Below are positions 45,868 through 56,769 of a stretch of 64,000 bases of DNA, piece after piece. Where the stretch lies: contig JYIP02000007.1 of NCBI GenBank assembly GCA_001051155.2, positions 2,342-66,341 on the forward strand. Reading direction: 5' to 3'. A program made the position numbers and the translations under genes. Position 1 is the stretch's first letter; each line of letters starts with the position of its first letter. The stretch comes from Chrysoporthe austroafricana. Its lineage: Eukaryota; Ascomycota; Sordariomycetes; Diaporthales; Cryphonectriaceae. The notes beneath the pieces are model-generated. The model did no database searches. It was not told where the DNA came from and saw nothing but the letters and a program-made list of their open reading frames with translations.

Positions 45868-47048
45868 AGCTCTATGCAGCGGTGCCTCAGCATCACGTGA
45901 GACCCGGAAGTTGTCTCTTTGGGGTCCATGTGAGCGTCACACGCCTGTCTCCTTCAGGTGAGGGAGCTCAGGAGGCAATCCAAAGGACCTCGGTGTTGTA
46001 TAACAATGACCGTATTGTCGCCAACCTAGAGCAACTACCTTGATGGCACACTCATGCATTAGCAGTCTGAAGGTTGGCTTTCCTCCATGGAGAGGACAGC
46101 ACATGCCAGAAGGCTTCACATCAGCACAGATCGCACAGTCCGACAACGACAATGCCGAGCGCGACAGAGCCGCACAGAGGCTGTTAAGGAGGAGGGCATC
46201 GAGTTTTCCCGCGGAGAGAGGCCTTACTGAGCTGGTTTCGAGGCGTCAGAGGCGTCAGGGCACACGTAGCGACATGTTCTTTTTAAGGTGTTTCACTGAG
46301 GGCGGCAGACCTCACAAGACATCCATAGCGATAGGTTAGTCAAGTTGATGAGATCAGGCATCTGCAAGCAGTTCTCGCCCACCTGGACCCTTCTTTTAGG
46401 GGAGGGGGGCTGTTGCATTACGCTGTTCAATGGGTTGTTCGTATTTGGATGCCACAGCTGCACATTATTCCGCGATTCGGGTGCGAGCTAGCCGGCTGCG
46501 TGAAGCCGGTACTCACAAGGTAGCTCATGAGTTTGTGTTGAAGATTAGGTGCAAATGGGCATCTTTCACTTAGATGGAAACACCCTCTACCGTTCCCACG
46601 TATTTTTGCCATGGGAATTTCCACTGCCCTGACGCCTCGGATGTTCAACTGGTCCTATCAGCAAAAGCAGCCAGCCGTGGTGTCTCGCGAACCCAAACCC
46701 GGCCCATACATGCTGCTGCTCGTTGCGCGCTGTGGATGTCCCCGCCCACAAAAGCGGAGCAGCAAAAGGGTGAACAAAAACATGCAACACCGGGTATTCG
46801 CTAATGGTCACCCACTTAACTACTAATCCGGCCCTTACGAGTTTAAATAGGCGAGAGCGGACGGGATCGCTTGCTTTCTCGTAGGTATGGTCGCATGTGA
46901 TTGGCGTGCTCGATCTGGTGCCTATATATCTGCTAAAGACTACGAACTGGACCTTGCGCCTTCAGCGTCGAGATCAGGACCTCGTCCCTATCTTCTATCC
47001 TTTCCCCCGCCCGCGACGTGCGACAAAGAAGTCGACAGCAGTGCTTCT
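45868..47048. other. Spacer between LRR and methyltransferase genes
   Basis: No gene recognised. It is the convergent 3' region of both neighbours. An AT-richer stretch with TTTAAATA-like sequence lies at about 46841-46849. Confidence 0.55.
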
Positions 47049-48197
47049 TCACGTCGTGCTGGTCTGGACGGCCCCAAGCCTCGCGGCCCTGTCTCCTCTC
47101 TGGTAGACGAACAGGGCCTCATCCTTTCCAGCGAAGCTCGGGATCGGGATCTGCACCACCCTGGTCCAGCCCGGCTGCTCCCTCTCCATATACTCGTCCA
47201 GCGTCATGTCCCTGAAGCTCGTATAGCCGTTGTGGTTCTGCGTGCCGACGACAGCGATCGTGTCTCCCTTGTACGCCCTCATGAGATCCCGGGTAAAGGC
47301 GCCCTCGACGCCGCCGCCGGCTCCGCCGCCGACCACGGGATACACCATCAGCAGGACGAGGTCCTCCCCTCCGGCGTTCCTGGCCAGCCACCTGGGCCCG
47401 TCCATGATGGTGGTGTCGCCGACCCAGTTCACGCGCCACTCGCTCTGGGCGTTGTCCACGGGCGCGACGGCGACGCCGTGCTGCCGCAGCATGAAGGCCC
47501 AGTAGCCGTTGCCGCTGCCCATGTCCGCGACCGTCCTCCCTGCGGCGACGAGCCTCAGCACCTCGAGGCTCTCGTACGAGGGGATGGCGCAGCCGAAGTG
47601 GTGCATCAGCACGGGGAGGACGTGGTGGCTCTGGGGGCGGGCCTCGGCCTCGGGGCAGGGGCCACACCACTCGAGGTTGGTGCACGACCACTCCCAGAAG
47701 TCGAAGTAGGGGTTCGGCGGGACGTCCTTGGCGGCGGCCTTCCTCTTGGGCACGCTGAGTAGCTGCTGGGCGCCGGGGTGGAGGTAGCGCTTCGAGGCGA
47801 GGTGGGCGGCGACGCTGGACCGGATGCTGCCCTTCTTCGCGTTCGCGCCGAGGGCCTTCAGGGCCGAGGGCGTCAGGGTGCTGGGGAGGAAGACGGCGGT
47901 GTAGGCAGCCACGTCCTGTCCCGAGGGAGGGCCCGCGGGCGAGGCGTGCCAGGCGTGCAGGCCGTTTGCGCCGCCGAGGCTGACGACGTGCTGGACCTGG
48001 GGCAGGGTCACGGTGGCGATGGCGTGGTAGGCGTACGAGTCGTCGGGCGCGAGGCCGAAGAAGGCCCTGATGGCGCCGGCGAAGTCATCCTCGCGGAGCC
48101 GCGCGGCGACCTGGGCTCTGGCCTCGGGGTCGCTGACGCGGGCCGCCAGGTCGAGGCCCGGCGGCGAGCCGACACAGGCTGGTGGTTGCCCGGCCAT
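47049..48197 (-). CDS. Uncharacterised SAM-dependent methyltransferase-like protein
   Basis: The frame extends upstream to a GTG at 48341, but the first ATG is at 48197 (MAGQPPACVG), giving 382 residues without introns. A Rossmann-type SAM-binding motif VADMGSGNGYWAFML lies at about residues 223-237, preceded by a Trp/Cys-rich block (FWEWSCTNLEWCGPC) and followed by VAPVDNAQSEWRVNWV and EDLVLLMVYPVVG. The carboxyl part has GTQNHNGYTSFRDM and a basic-acidic tail. I do not recognise the named family. Asp in motif I (VADMG) and the Gly-Ser-Gly-Asn-Gly loop fit a class I methyltransferase. Substrate unknown. A small molecule is as likely as a protein or RNA. Confidence 0.8.
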   Translation of the reverse strand: MAGQPPACVGSPPGLDLAARVSDPEARAQVAARLREDDFAGAIRAFFGLAPDDSYAYHAIATVTLPQVQHVVSLGGANGLHAWHASPAGPPSGQDVAAYTAVFLPSTLTPSALKALGANAKKGSIRSSVAAHLASKRYLHPGAQQLLSVPKRKAAAKDVPPNPYFDFWEWSCTNLEWCGPCPEAEARPQSHHVLPVLMHHFGCAIPSYESLEVLRLVAAGRTVADMGSGNGYWAFMLRQHGVAVAPVDNAQSEWRVNWVGDTTIMDGPRWLARNAGGEDLVLLMVYPVVGGGAGGGVEGAFTRDLMRAYKGDTIAVVGTQNHNGYTSFRDMTLDEYMEREQPGWTRVVQIPIPSFAGKDEALFVYQRGDRAARLGAVQTSTT

Positions 48198-48524
48198 GAC
48201 ATCCCACCTCGGGCGCTTCCTTCGCGACGGGCGTTGCGCGGGCGGTTTCCCGCTGCGGTCGATGTGCTGCGGCGTGGATCCGAAGCCTGCACCTGCGTGG
48301 GATCTATCTGAACCTGCCTGGCGGCGTCGTCGTGGACGCACAGACTGGCAGGTTGGCAGACTGACCAGACTGGCGGGCTGGAGTGACGGGAGTGACTGGA
48401 GTGAGTGAGTGACCGAGTGAGTGGCCGAGTGACTGGCTCGCCGGGAACTCCGGGACGACCCGCCTCGTCCCGGTGCGGTGCCCGCCCGCGCGGTTCGCAG
48501 ATCTTGTGTGCCCGTCCACGTCCA

Positions 48525-48531
48525 CGTTCTT

Positions 48532-48569
<38 letters not shown>

Positions 48570-48590
48570 TCTCCTCGTCCTCCTCCTTAT
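48525..48590. repeat. GTCCTC hexamer tandem repeat
   Basis: About nine copies of a TCCTCG/GTCCTC unit in non-coding DNA, slightly degenerate at both ends. Confidence 0.85.
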
Positions 48591-48750
48591 GCTGCCGGGC
48601 AGGGCTCCTGGAGCATCTGTGTTCTATCTCTGCGTGAGGCCTGAGGCCGGGCAGGGGCACGAGAGACTCTCCCGTGCGTTATCACTCTTCCCTCTCCCCT
48701 CCCCCCGTCCCCAGCTGATGATGACCCGTCCGTCCTCTTTCGGACAGGGG

Positions 48751-48751
48751 A

Positions 48752-48788
<37 letters not shown>

Positions 48789-48855
48789 ACAACCGCCCCC
48801 CCCCCCCCCCGCCGCGCCCCACCCCCCCCCACNCTCTGCCCTCTTAGGGAAAAGG

Positions 48856-48894
<39 letters not shown>

Positions 48895-48895
48895 G
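48751..48895. repeat. Poly-A/poly-C block with ambiguous base
   Basis: A run of about 30 A, then C runs with an N at 48833, then a second run of about 35 A. The long homopolymers beside an N suggest an unresolved sequence or assembly join. Confidence 0.85.
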
Positions 48896-49259
48896 AAAGC
48901 TGCTTGTCCCCCTGCTGGTGGAGAACATATCCCCGTGCTGTGCTGTCTCTAGCTCCAGGGGCTGTCCCTGGTGCCACCGCTGTGCCGCATGCGCCCAGAT
49001 TGCAGAGACCCATAGGGCCGTCCGCGGACAGTAGTCGACATCAGATTTGTCACTATTGTCCGGGTCCATACCAGAACGGCTGCAGGCCTGGCACGCGTGG
49101 CGAGGTAGGATTGGGCTCGAGCGCTGCCTGGAGGCTTGCTTGCATCCGTTCATGTCTTAGATGTGCGTACTATGTATGGTAGTATGGTATGTGTGGTGAC
49201 CAGTTACGTCTCCATGCGCGTTGCTTGCCGCTTCTTTCTTTTTCTGGCTGTTTCTTTTT

Positions 49260-49304
<45 letters not shown>

Positions 49305-49445
49305 CTTTCCTTTTTCTTTTTTTCCCCCTCCCCCCCCCCCCCCCTCCCCTCTCCTCCTCTTCCCCTCCCCCCCCCCCCCCCNTTGGTTGGTGTTGTGCGG
49401 TGTTTTTTGGGTTGTGTTGTTGTGTTGTTTTTTTTTTTTTTTGTT

Positions 49446-49485
<40 letters not shown>

Positions 49486-49487
49486 CC
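49260..49487. repeat. Poly-T/poly-C block with ambiguous base
   Basis: T runs of about 40 and 40 bases flank C-rich sequence with an N at 49382. It roughly mirrors the A/C block 500 bases to the left, in reverse-complement sense. Confidence 0.85.
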
Positions 49488-50332
49488 TCTCTCTCTCTTT
49501 CCGTCCCCTCTCCCTCTCTTCTCCCTCCCTCCCCCCAGGCCGCCGCTATTCGAGAATGCTATGCCGCATACCGCTGGCGCCCCCTAGCTTGTCTCGGCCA
49601 TCTCTATGACTATTTGCTCGTGGCTTTCTCTACCGTGTAGCTATCCGCGCCGTCCGTGAGCTCCGTGGCCCCTCCGCCCACCTCGTCTTCCTCGTTCCCA
49701 TTGCCATCGCATCGTGCCCTGTCTTGTGTGCTCTCGTTCCGTATCGCCCCATTCTTCCGTCCGTCCCATCTAGTAGTGCCCTTATCCATCCCGGCCCCGG
49801 CTCCCGTCGCACTCGCCTCTTATCGTGCGACCTCAGCTTCAACCTTGCACTGCATGCATTCATTCTTCTTCTTCCCTTCATTCTTCCGTCCAGCCCGCCT
49901 GGCGGGAAGCTAGTCTCGGTCTCTCTCCTCTTTTTCCTCCTCCTCCTCCTGCTGCTGCTCCTCCCCTTCTTCCTCCTCCTCCTCCCTTTCCGTCCTCGGC
50001 CGATCTATCCCTTTTGCTACAAGCTGGCTGCCTAGCTCTAGCGACGCGCCCCATATACTGTTCCAGAAATACGGTCGACGCCCAGCAGCCCACCGAAACA
50101 CCACAACGACACGCCAGAGATACACCATCCCGCCGTCCAGGAACCCGATGTCGTCCTGTCTACAGCTTAGGAGAGGGCTAGCAGATCCGTGAGCCACGGC
50201 ATCCTGTCGTGCTGCGACCCTTGGCGTACCTTGCCGTTGCTCTCCCCACCCTCTTCCTCCGTTGATCTCGTGTAAGACTCTGGCTGTCGACCACCTCCGT
50301 ACGCCCATGGGAGTTCCCGGCCCGAGCGAGTG

Positions 50333-51886
50333 ATGGACCCCCTTCACCAGACCGACTCGGCCATCTCGGTCGCCTCAAAGGGCGACGGCGCCTACGATGC
50401 CCGCCCGGACGGCTACCGAGCGCCCTCCTACGCCTCCGACCGTGCCCGCGCCTCCTCGGAGGACCGCCAGTCGCAGGCCTCTGTCGACCCTGGCCAGGAC
50501 CCGATCCCGGCTGCAGCCGATCCGCGCCGGGAGGCTGCCCCCAGCCCCGTGGCACAGGTGCGACCTCCAGCGAGGGAGCAGCTCGTCCCACCCCTCCACG
50601 TTGCCTGTGACCACCACCCACAGCCCCTTGGGGATCCCCCCCCGCGACCGAGATCGCCTGCGCCGCCAGCGAGCGCCACCCGTCCCGCTGCAAGCCCAGC
50701 AGCTGCTGGCTCGCCAGCCCCGTCGTCAGCATCTCACCTGGGCCCCGCCACAGACGACGATGCTCCCGACGACGAGCCGGGCCCGGACCAGGACCCGGAC
50801 CAGGACCCGGGCCTCGATGCGCTGACCCAGTCAGGGACGGGCGCCATCGCCGTCGACCATGAGCAGCTCGAGCTGGAGTCGGACCCGGGCTACGAGTCCG
50901 ACCGCGCCAGCTTTGCGTCCACCTCTCTTTCCAGCAGCGTGAGGGACTACCTGTTCGAGAACGGGAGGCGCTACCACAGGTTCAGGGAGGGGAGGTACAA
51001 CTTCCCCAACGACGAGCCCGAGCAGGACCGCGAGGACATGAAGCACACCTGTGTCAAGCTGCTGTGCCAGCAGCAGCTGTATTTTGCCCCCCTCGACGAG
51101 CGGGGCGTGCAGAACATCCTCGACATCGGGACGGGCACCGGCATCTGGGCCATCGAGATGGGCGACCGCTTCCCCTCTGCCAACGTCCTCGGCATCGACC
51201 TGAGCCCCATACAGCCGGACTGGGTGCCCGCGAACGTGCGGTTCGAGGTGGACGATGCCGAGAGCGAGTGGGTCCACCCGCAGGACCATTTCGACTACAT
51301 ACATACGAGGCATACCGTCATGGCCATCAAGGACTGGCCGAAGCTGTACCGGACAGCCAAGGAGTGGGTTGCCAGCCCGCCCGGTACCCTGCGGTCGAGA
51401 CGCTGCTGACGAGCATCGCACAGGCACCTCCGGCCCGGCGGCTGGATCGAGTCGCAGGAGATCTACCACTACCCCATCTCCACCAACAACTCGATGCCCC
51501 CGGACCACCCCGTCGCGCAGTACTGGGGCCTGATCCACCAGGGGCTGAACCGGCTCGGCGTCGACTTCCAGGCGGCAGCCGGCGGCAAGATCGCAACCAT
51601 GATGCGCGACGCGGGCTACGTGAACGTCCAGGAGCGGATCTTCCACATGCCGCTCGGCACGTGGCCCAAGCATCCAGAGCTCAAGGTCGTCGGCGAGTAC
51701 TGGAGGCACATCCTCCTCGTAGGGGCCCAGGCCATCGCGCTCGGGCCGCTGACGCGGGGCTGCGGGTGGACGAGGGAGGAGGTCGAGGTCTTCCTGATCG
51801 AGCTCAGGAAGGCCTACTTCGACAATAGCTGTCTCATGTACATGCCCATGTACGTGACGTACGGCCAGAAGCCGGAGGAGCACTGA
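50333..51886 (+). CDS. LaeA-like class I methyltransferase
   Basis: Exons 50333-51363 and 51424-51886 join across a 60-base intron (GTGGGT to CACAG), giving 497 residues. The join restores RTAKEHLRPGGWIESQE, the usual post-motif region. The first 185 residues are low-complexity, rich in Pro, Ala, Asp and Ser, and may be disordered or hide an extra intron. The catalytic core has LESDPGYESDRASFASTSLS and YRRFREG-type sequence (here RRYHRFREGRYNFPNDEPEQ) found in TAM-domain methyltransferases. Motif I is NILDIGTGTGIWAIEMGDRF (261-280), followed by GIDLSPIQPDWVPANVRFEV and DDAESEW. LaeA itself acts in the nucleus with velvet proteins on secondary metabolism, but many paralogues exist and this one cannot be called LaeA. 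Role unknown. Confidence 0.88.
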
Positions 51887-51978
51887 TGAGGCTCAGATCC
51901 AGACAGGACCTGACCCATGGGCATCCATCGGGATCTCTCTCCTCGCTCCCTCCCTCGCTCCCTCTCTCTCTCTCTGTC

Positions 51979-52034
51979 ACTATATATATATATATATATA
52001 AATGTGTGTGTATGTATGTGAGTGTGTGTGTGTG
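51979..52034. repeat. (TA)n-(TG)n microsatellite
   Basis: About ten TA dinucleotides followed by TG/TATG repeats, just after the LaeA-like gene. Confidence 0.9.
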
Positions 52035-52908
52035 CATACATATATCTTGCAACATATGAGCACGAGCCGACTGGAGCTGACGAGGCCAGGCCATGCAGCG
52101 TATAGGGATGCTCTGGCGCCTCGGGGGGATATCTGGAGCTTGTAGGCCACACATCGACTTCGCAGTACTGAACAAGGTGTAGGAGGCCGCGACGGCCCTA
52201 CAGGCTGGCTAGGCCGTGGTACAATATACTATACAGTAGCATTACCCACGCGGTCGGGACTCCTGTCCTTGTGGAGGTTCCCAATCGGGAGTCGTAGCTG
52301 ACCACCCTGACATGATTCCACCCCTGTCCACGCAGCCGATACGTCGACTTTCGGATCTGAATGACAGGCTGTTCCAATAGCATCGTTAGCCTCGCAGCCA
52401 ACAGGCCGAGGGGACGGTGGGGCCCCACGCGAGGGATCTTGGTTGAGCACTTGGATAAGGTGCTGATGCTCGTTGACGTGCAGGTCCTCCGGGCTGGTGG
52501 CGGTCCAAGGGATCCGCGCCAGCTCATTAATGACCGCAACAACAAGATCACCGACGGGGGCGGAGGGCTGAAGCGCAGCGCCCGCCGCCCCATGGCCAGA
52601 GAGACCCGAGAGAGCCTCACTGCCTGCGTGCGTGCGTGCGTACGGCGGTGGGCGTGGGCAGGACGAGAGGCGCACGGGACATCTGCAGGGAGGAGCCACA
52701 GCATGAGTTGATTAGTCGAATAGCTCCGCAAGAATAACCACCTCGGCGGTCTGTCACCACGGGCTTACTCAGTCTGCGCGCCCCCACTGGACAAGGTTTG
52801 ATTCGTGTCTTGGATCGACAGCGCCGATGTCACCCAGCAGCGAGCCCAGCTGGCCACCAGCCCACGTCCAGGCCCCCCCGGAAATTCCGAGTCTCTGGAT
52901 CAGGTCAG

Positions 52909-52940
<32 letters not shown>

Positions 52941-52981
52941 GCAGCAGGGCAGCAGGGCAGCAGGGCAGCCGGGCAGCAGGG
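52909..52981. repeat. CAG repeat passing into GGGCAGCA repeat
   Basis: Ten CAG triplets run directly into four to five copies of an eight-base GGGCAGCA unit. It is in non-coding DNA. Confidence 0.9.
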
Positions 52982-54933
52982 GGGACGAGGCCTCTTCGAA
53001 TGTCCGACCCGTACCGGCATGCCATATAGTAAGCGTTGCAGTCATGGTCGGCCAATAGTCGAGATGGCTTTCCCATCGTCCCATCGCGAGTAGCACCAAG
53101 CCTCAGCCAGGCCCGCCGGAAGGGGCCCTGACCGGCCACCAGCCCGAGCCCCCGTCGCATCGCCCAGGGCTGCTCGTCCATGTCGGGCCTGGTGCTGTGG
53201 CCAACTGCAGTGCCGTCCTCGCTAGGCTGGTGCCAGGCGCGCCCGTTAGCTTCATTTCCGCAGCGCCAGCCTTGTCAATAAACGGGACGGTGCTCCGTGT
53301 GTCGTGCGTGCGCTGGAACTGTGGGCACGCCGGGACCAGGCCCGTGGTTGTGTTGTGCTGCTGGCGACGCTACCGCAAGGGCGCGCCATCGGATCCGTGT
53401 CGCTCTGCGCCGTCGTGGAGCCTGTGCTGTAGGCTGTAGGCATGTCGACGACTCCTCCTCCTGTCTTCCCCGGCCGTCGCCTCTCCTCGTCCCCCTCCTC
53501 CTCGTCCCCATCCTCGTCCCGGCTCTCCTCACCCGGCCCGCCGTTGATTGGGTCTATGCAGCGCCTCAACCTACGCCGGCCACGCCAGAAAAAAGCAACT
53601 TGGGCGCCGGCCACGCAGCACTCTTACGTCGCGACTAGTCCGCGCCCTCTCGCGCTCGTCTGGGCCCCTCCGCGCGACTAGAGGGAGCCAGAGGGATCCA
53701 GATACGATCTGGGGCGTCGCCCCTCCCCCCGAGGGACGCAGAAGATCGTTCCCACCCCCCTTCCCAGACACCCCTTCCTCGCTGCTGGGGCCGCTCACTG
53801 CGCGCGTCGTCATCCAAGTCTCCCCCCCACCGCTTTACATACATATACTTGCCGTACAGCACACACCGGGGTGCCAGGACCGCATTCTGGACGGTCGGTC
53901 GCCAGAGGCACAGCTGGTACGCCCAGTCGAGTACCTGTACCTGGTTCTGCCGAGTCGAGAGAAGACCAGCCGCGCCCGAGTTTACCACCCGTCGTCCGGC
54001 GTTTGTTTTTTCCCCTTCGGGCCCCTATCCGTATAAAAGAGCGTGTGCTGGGGAGAGATGGCCTGCTAACAAGAGTTGTAGCTCGCAAGTGGGGGTCGAT
54101 CTCTTCACTATAGGGGACGTGGTTGTGCCTTGCAGGACACCTGGCTGCTCGTGCCGGCTGGACGTGGTCTCGTTTCGCTGGCCCGTCGCACGGGAAAGAC
54201 TTCTTCATCAGTCGGTCCAGGTAAGCCTGCTTTCCACTCTGTCGGTACGCTGGTGAGACAGTCGGCGGGTCATGATCGCCAGATGGCGTCCCACCTGCTC
54301 TTCAGCTTTCAACGGTAGCTATACCGATAATCTCGTCTATGCGCTGCTGCCGTCCTCACAGCAAGCCACTCCGCAGGCGCCCGTCCGACCCTCGCCGCAC
54401 GTGTTCCATGGAAGGTTGACACGCTCGTCGCGCCAGCTCGTTCTTGGCTCTGCCCCGTGTCCTATTTCTTTGCGTCGCCCGTACAAGACCACTCTCTCTC
54501 TCTGGCCCTGCTCAGGAGGGAGCAGCTGATCCCCCTGCACATGGTGGCTTGCTCCAGTGTAACCTGCCTTGCCTTACTGAGACTAACACATGGCATCTTC
54601 ATGAGGAGCAGGTAGAACGACGTACCCTTCACTGTTTCAGTCGGCCGGAGTTCCTGTCCGCTGGGGTCGTGAAGGGGGGGAAAGGTGACCTCCAGGCGCG
54701 GGGAGAACGCTGCTGGTAGAAACTTGACACATCCAGTGGATGACCGAAGATCTGTAGGCCTTCTTCGCCGCTTCCGCCCCGTCTTCACGTCCATTGACGT
54801 TGAACCGCTCGATCCATATGTCAGTTGGACTTCGGGTACTCGATCTCGACGGGAAGTCCTCAAAATTGTCCGAGCAGCCTCGGTTGGCCAAACCCTATCA
54901 TCCAGAGTTGAAGGACCTGGAGAAACCGCAAAG

Positions 54934-56769
54934 ATGGTCAAGCTAAATCTGGGTTCCTGGTTCAGCCCTTCGAGTAATGGTCGCAGCGATGTGGATCGCA
55001 AGAAGCAGCGCCGAAGCACCGTCTCAGGCATCGGCACAAATTCGCCACTCAACGGAACTGCTCTGAGCAACGGCAAGCCCTCAACCAGTTCAACGGCAAG
55101 CGGGGGAGCTGCAGAACTCACTCGAGAGGGCACCGACAGTATGACCGCGCTGGCGGACAGGATCAGCAGGGAGACGGCGAAGCTGGAAAGGTACATGAAG
55201 GAGAGGGGACTGCCGATGCCGGCTTTTGACGTGAACGCCGCAGATGATTTTCCCACGCTGCCTGCGGACATCCAGAAGTGCAGGTTGGAAATCATCCATG
55301 CCACGAAACAGCTCCGAGACCTGACCATCGGCCCAAGAGAGGGCGTGAGATGGGGGGTTTGGGACGTGAGTCCTTGTCCTTACAACCAGCACTCTCATGT
55401 GGTATCTGACATGGGATGATAGTTCCTTGACGTCCTGGCTCTCCAAGTCATCTACAAGTACGGTCTCGGTATGTACTGCTTGAGCACCTCCCGTCTCCAG
55501 GCCAGAGGCTGACGGACCTTCAGCTAGGCTCGTTCCCCTCGACAAGCCCATCCCTCTCGCCGACCTCCAGGAGCTTACTCCCCTCGACCCTGTGAACCTC
55601 GCCCGCGTCCTCCGCACCGCCATGACCAACCACATCTTTATCGAGGACCCTCCTGGCGTGATCTCCCACACGGCTGCCTCACGGCTGCTCGCCACCGACT
55701 CCGAGCTGGCCGCCTGGGTCGGCTTCAACACCGAAGACATATTCCCCGCTGCGAACGGCGTCCTGTCCGCTCTTCAGACCTATCCCGAGGCAACCTCGCT
55801 GACTCGCGCCGGCTACCAGTTCGCCTTCAACACGGTCGACGTGGAGCCCATGTTCGCAACCTTCGGCAAGGATCCGGAGCGGGCGAGGCGCATGGGCCGG
55901 GCTATGGTGAGCCTCACTGGCGGCGAGGGCTACGAGGTCTCCTACTTCGTTGATGAGTATGACTTCAGCGATGTTGACGCGCGTGGTGGGAGATTCGTGG
56001 ATGTCGGCGGAAGCCATGGCTTCGTCTGTGTCAGTCTGGCGCGCAAGTGGAAAAACATGCTATTTGTCGTGCAGGACTTGGCCGCCACAGTCGATAGTGC
56101 ACCAAATCCAGTCTGTGAGGACAGCCAGGTGACTGAGAGGGTGCAATTCATGGCACATGATTTCTTTACGCAGCAGAATGTTGCGGCTGACGGTGGGTGT
56201 TCCGTTCCATTTGTCTTCAAAGCCTCTCCCCACCCCCTCTCTCGCTCTTCATTGCTGGATCACCACCGTAAACGGTCAGAAGTTTGCTAATTGGCACCTT
56301 CAGTCTACTACTTCCGCTGGATCATGCACAACTATTCGACCCCCTATGCGGTCAGTATCCTAAAGAACTTAGTGCCCGCGCTGAAGCCCGGCGCCCGCAT
56401 TATCATCAATGACCACTGCCTCCGTGACCCCGGGCAGGAGAATCCCTGGGACGAGAAGATCATGCGCCGGATGGACATGGTGATGCTAGTCCTGCTGAAC
56501 GCGCAGGAGCGTATAGAGGCTGAGTTTAGGGAGCTGTTTCGCATGGCGGACGAGGGCTTTGTGTTCAAGGTCAGTCTAGCTTCTGCACAGGTACTGCACT
56601 GGTCTGATCAGTGCGTTGTAAGCAATGCTGACCCTCGTCTCTGGTCTAGGGAGTCACACGCCCCAAAGGTTGCCGGATGAGCATCATCGAGGCTGTGTGG
56701 AAGCCTGATGAGGTTGAGTCCAAGGCAATTGGTGACAACCCGGACAAAGCCGCGTCGCTCACTGGATAG
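54934..56769 (+). CDS. Family-2 O-methyltransferase (sterigmatocystin/AflP-like fold), five exons
   Basis: Exons are 54934-55365, 55423-55468, 55524-56192, 56304-56569 and 56650-56769, all with GT-AG joints, giving 510 residues. The joins restore GVRWGVWDFLDVLALQVIYK, KYGLARLVPLDKPIPL, NVAADVYYFRWIMHNYSTPY and FVFKGVTRPKGCRMSI. The ATG at 54934 (MVKLNLGSWF) is the first in frame. The amino-terminal ~75 residues are a Ser/Thr-rich, probably disordered extension. A dimerisation and winged-helix region follows, then motif I GRFVDVGGSHGFVCVSLA (about 315-332) and the catalytic-His region FRWIMHNYS (about 388). The family methylates phenolic hydroxyls of polyketides and other aromatics. No polyketide synthase or other cluster gene is in the window, so the pathway is unknown. 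Confidence 0.92.

Larger units (their letters stand above)
48198..50332. other. Divergent spacer with homopolymer runs upstream of the LaeA-like gene
   Basis: No gene recognised. It holds GTCCTC repeats (48525-48590), two poly-A or poly-T/poly-C blocks with Ns (48751-48895, 49260-49487) and a pyrimidine-rich leader region (49850-50030) before the ATG at 50333. The two flanking methyltransferase genes run apart from it. Confidence 0.55.
51887..54933. other. Three-kilobase spacer upstream of the O-methyltransferase
   Basis: No gene recognised. It includes a TA/TG microsatellite cluster (51979-52034), CAG and GGGCAGCA repeats (52909-52981) and a TATAAA box at 54032-54037 that could serve a transcript with a non-coding 5' exon leading into the O-methyltransferase. 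Confidence 0.5.

Noticed and set aside
46887..47762. 291-codon plus-strand open frame
   Set aside because: It is antisense to the methyltransferase gene at 47049-48197 and has no domain.
48198..48341. Longer start at 48341 for the methyltransferase
   Set aside because: The codon is GTG and the added residues are Arg-rich low-complexity. ATG at 48197 is used.
50831..51883. 350-codon minus-strand open frame
   Set aside because: It is the shadow of the LaeA-like gene on the opposite strand; the plus-strand motifs are decisive.
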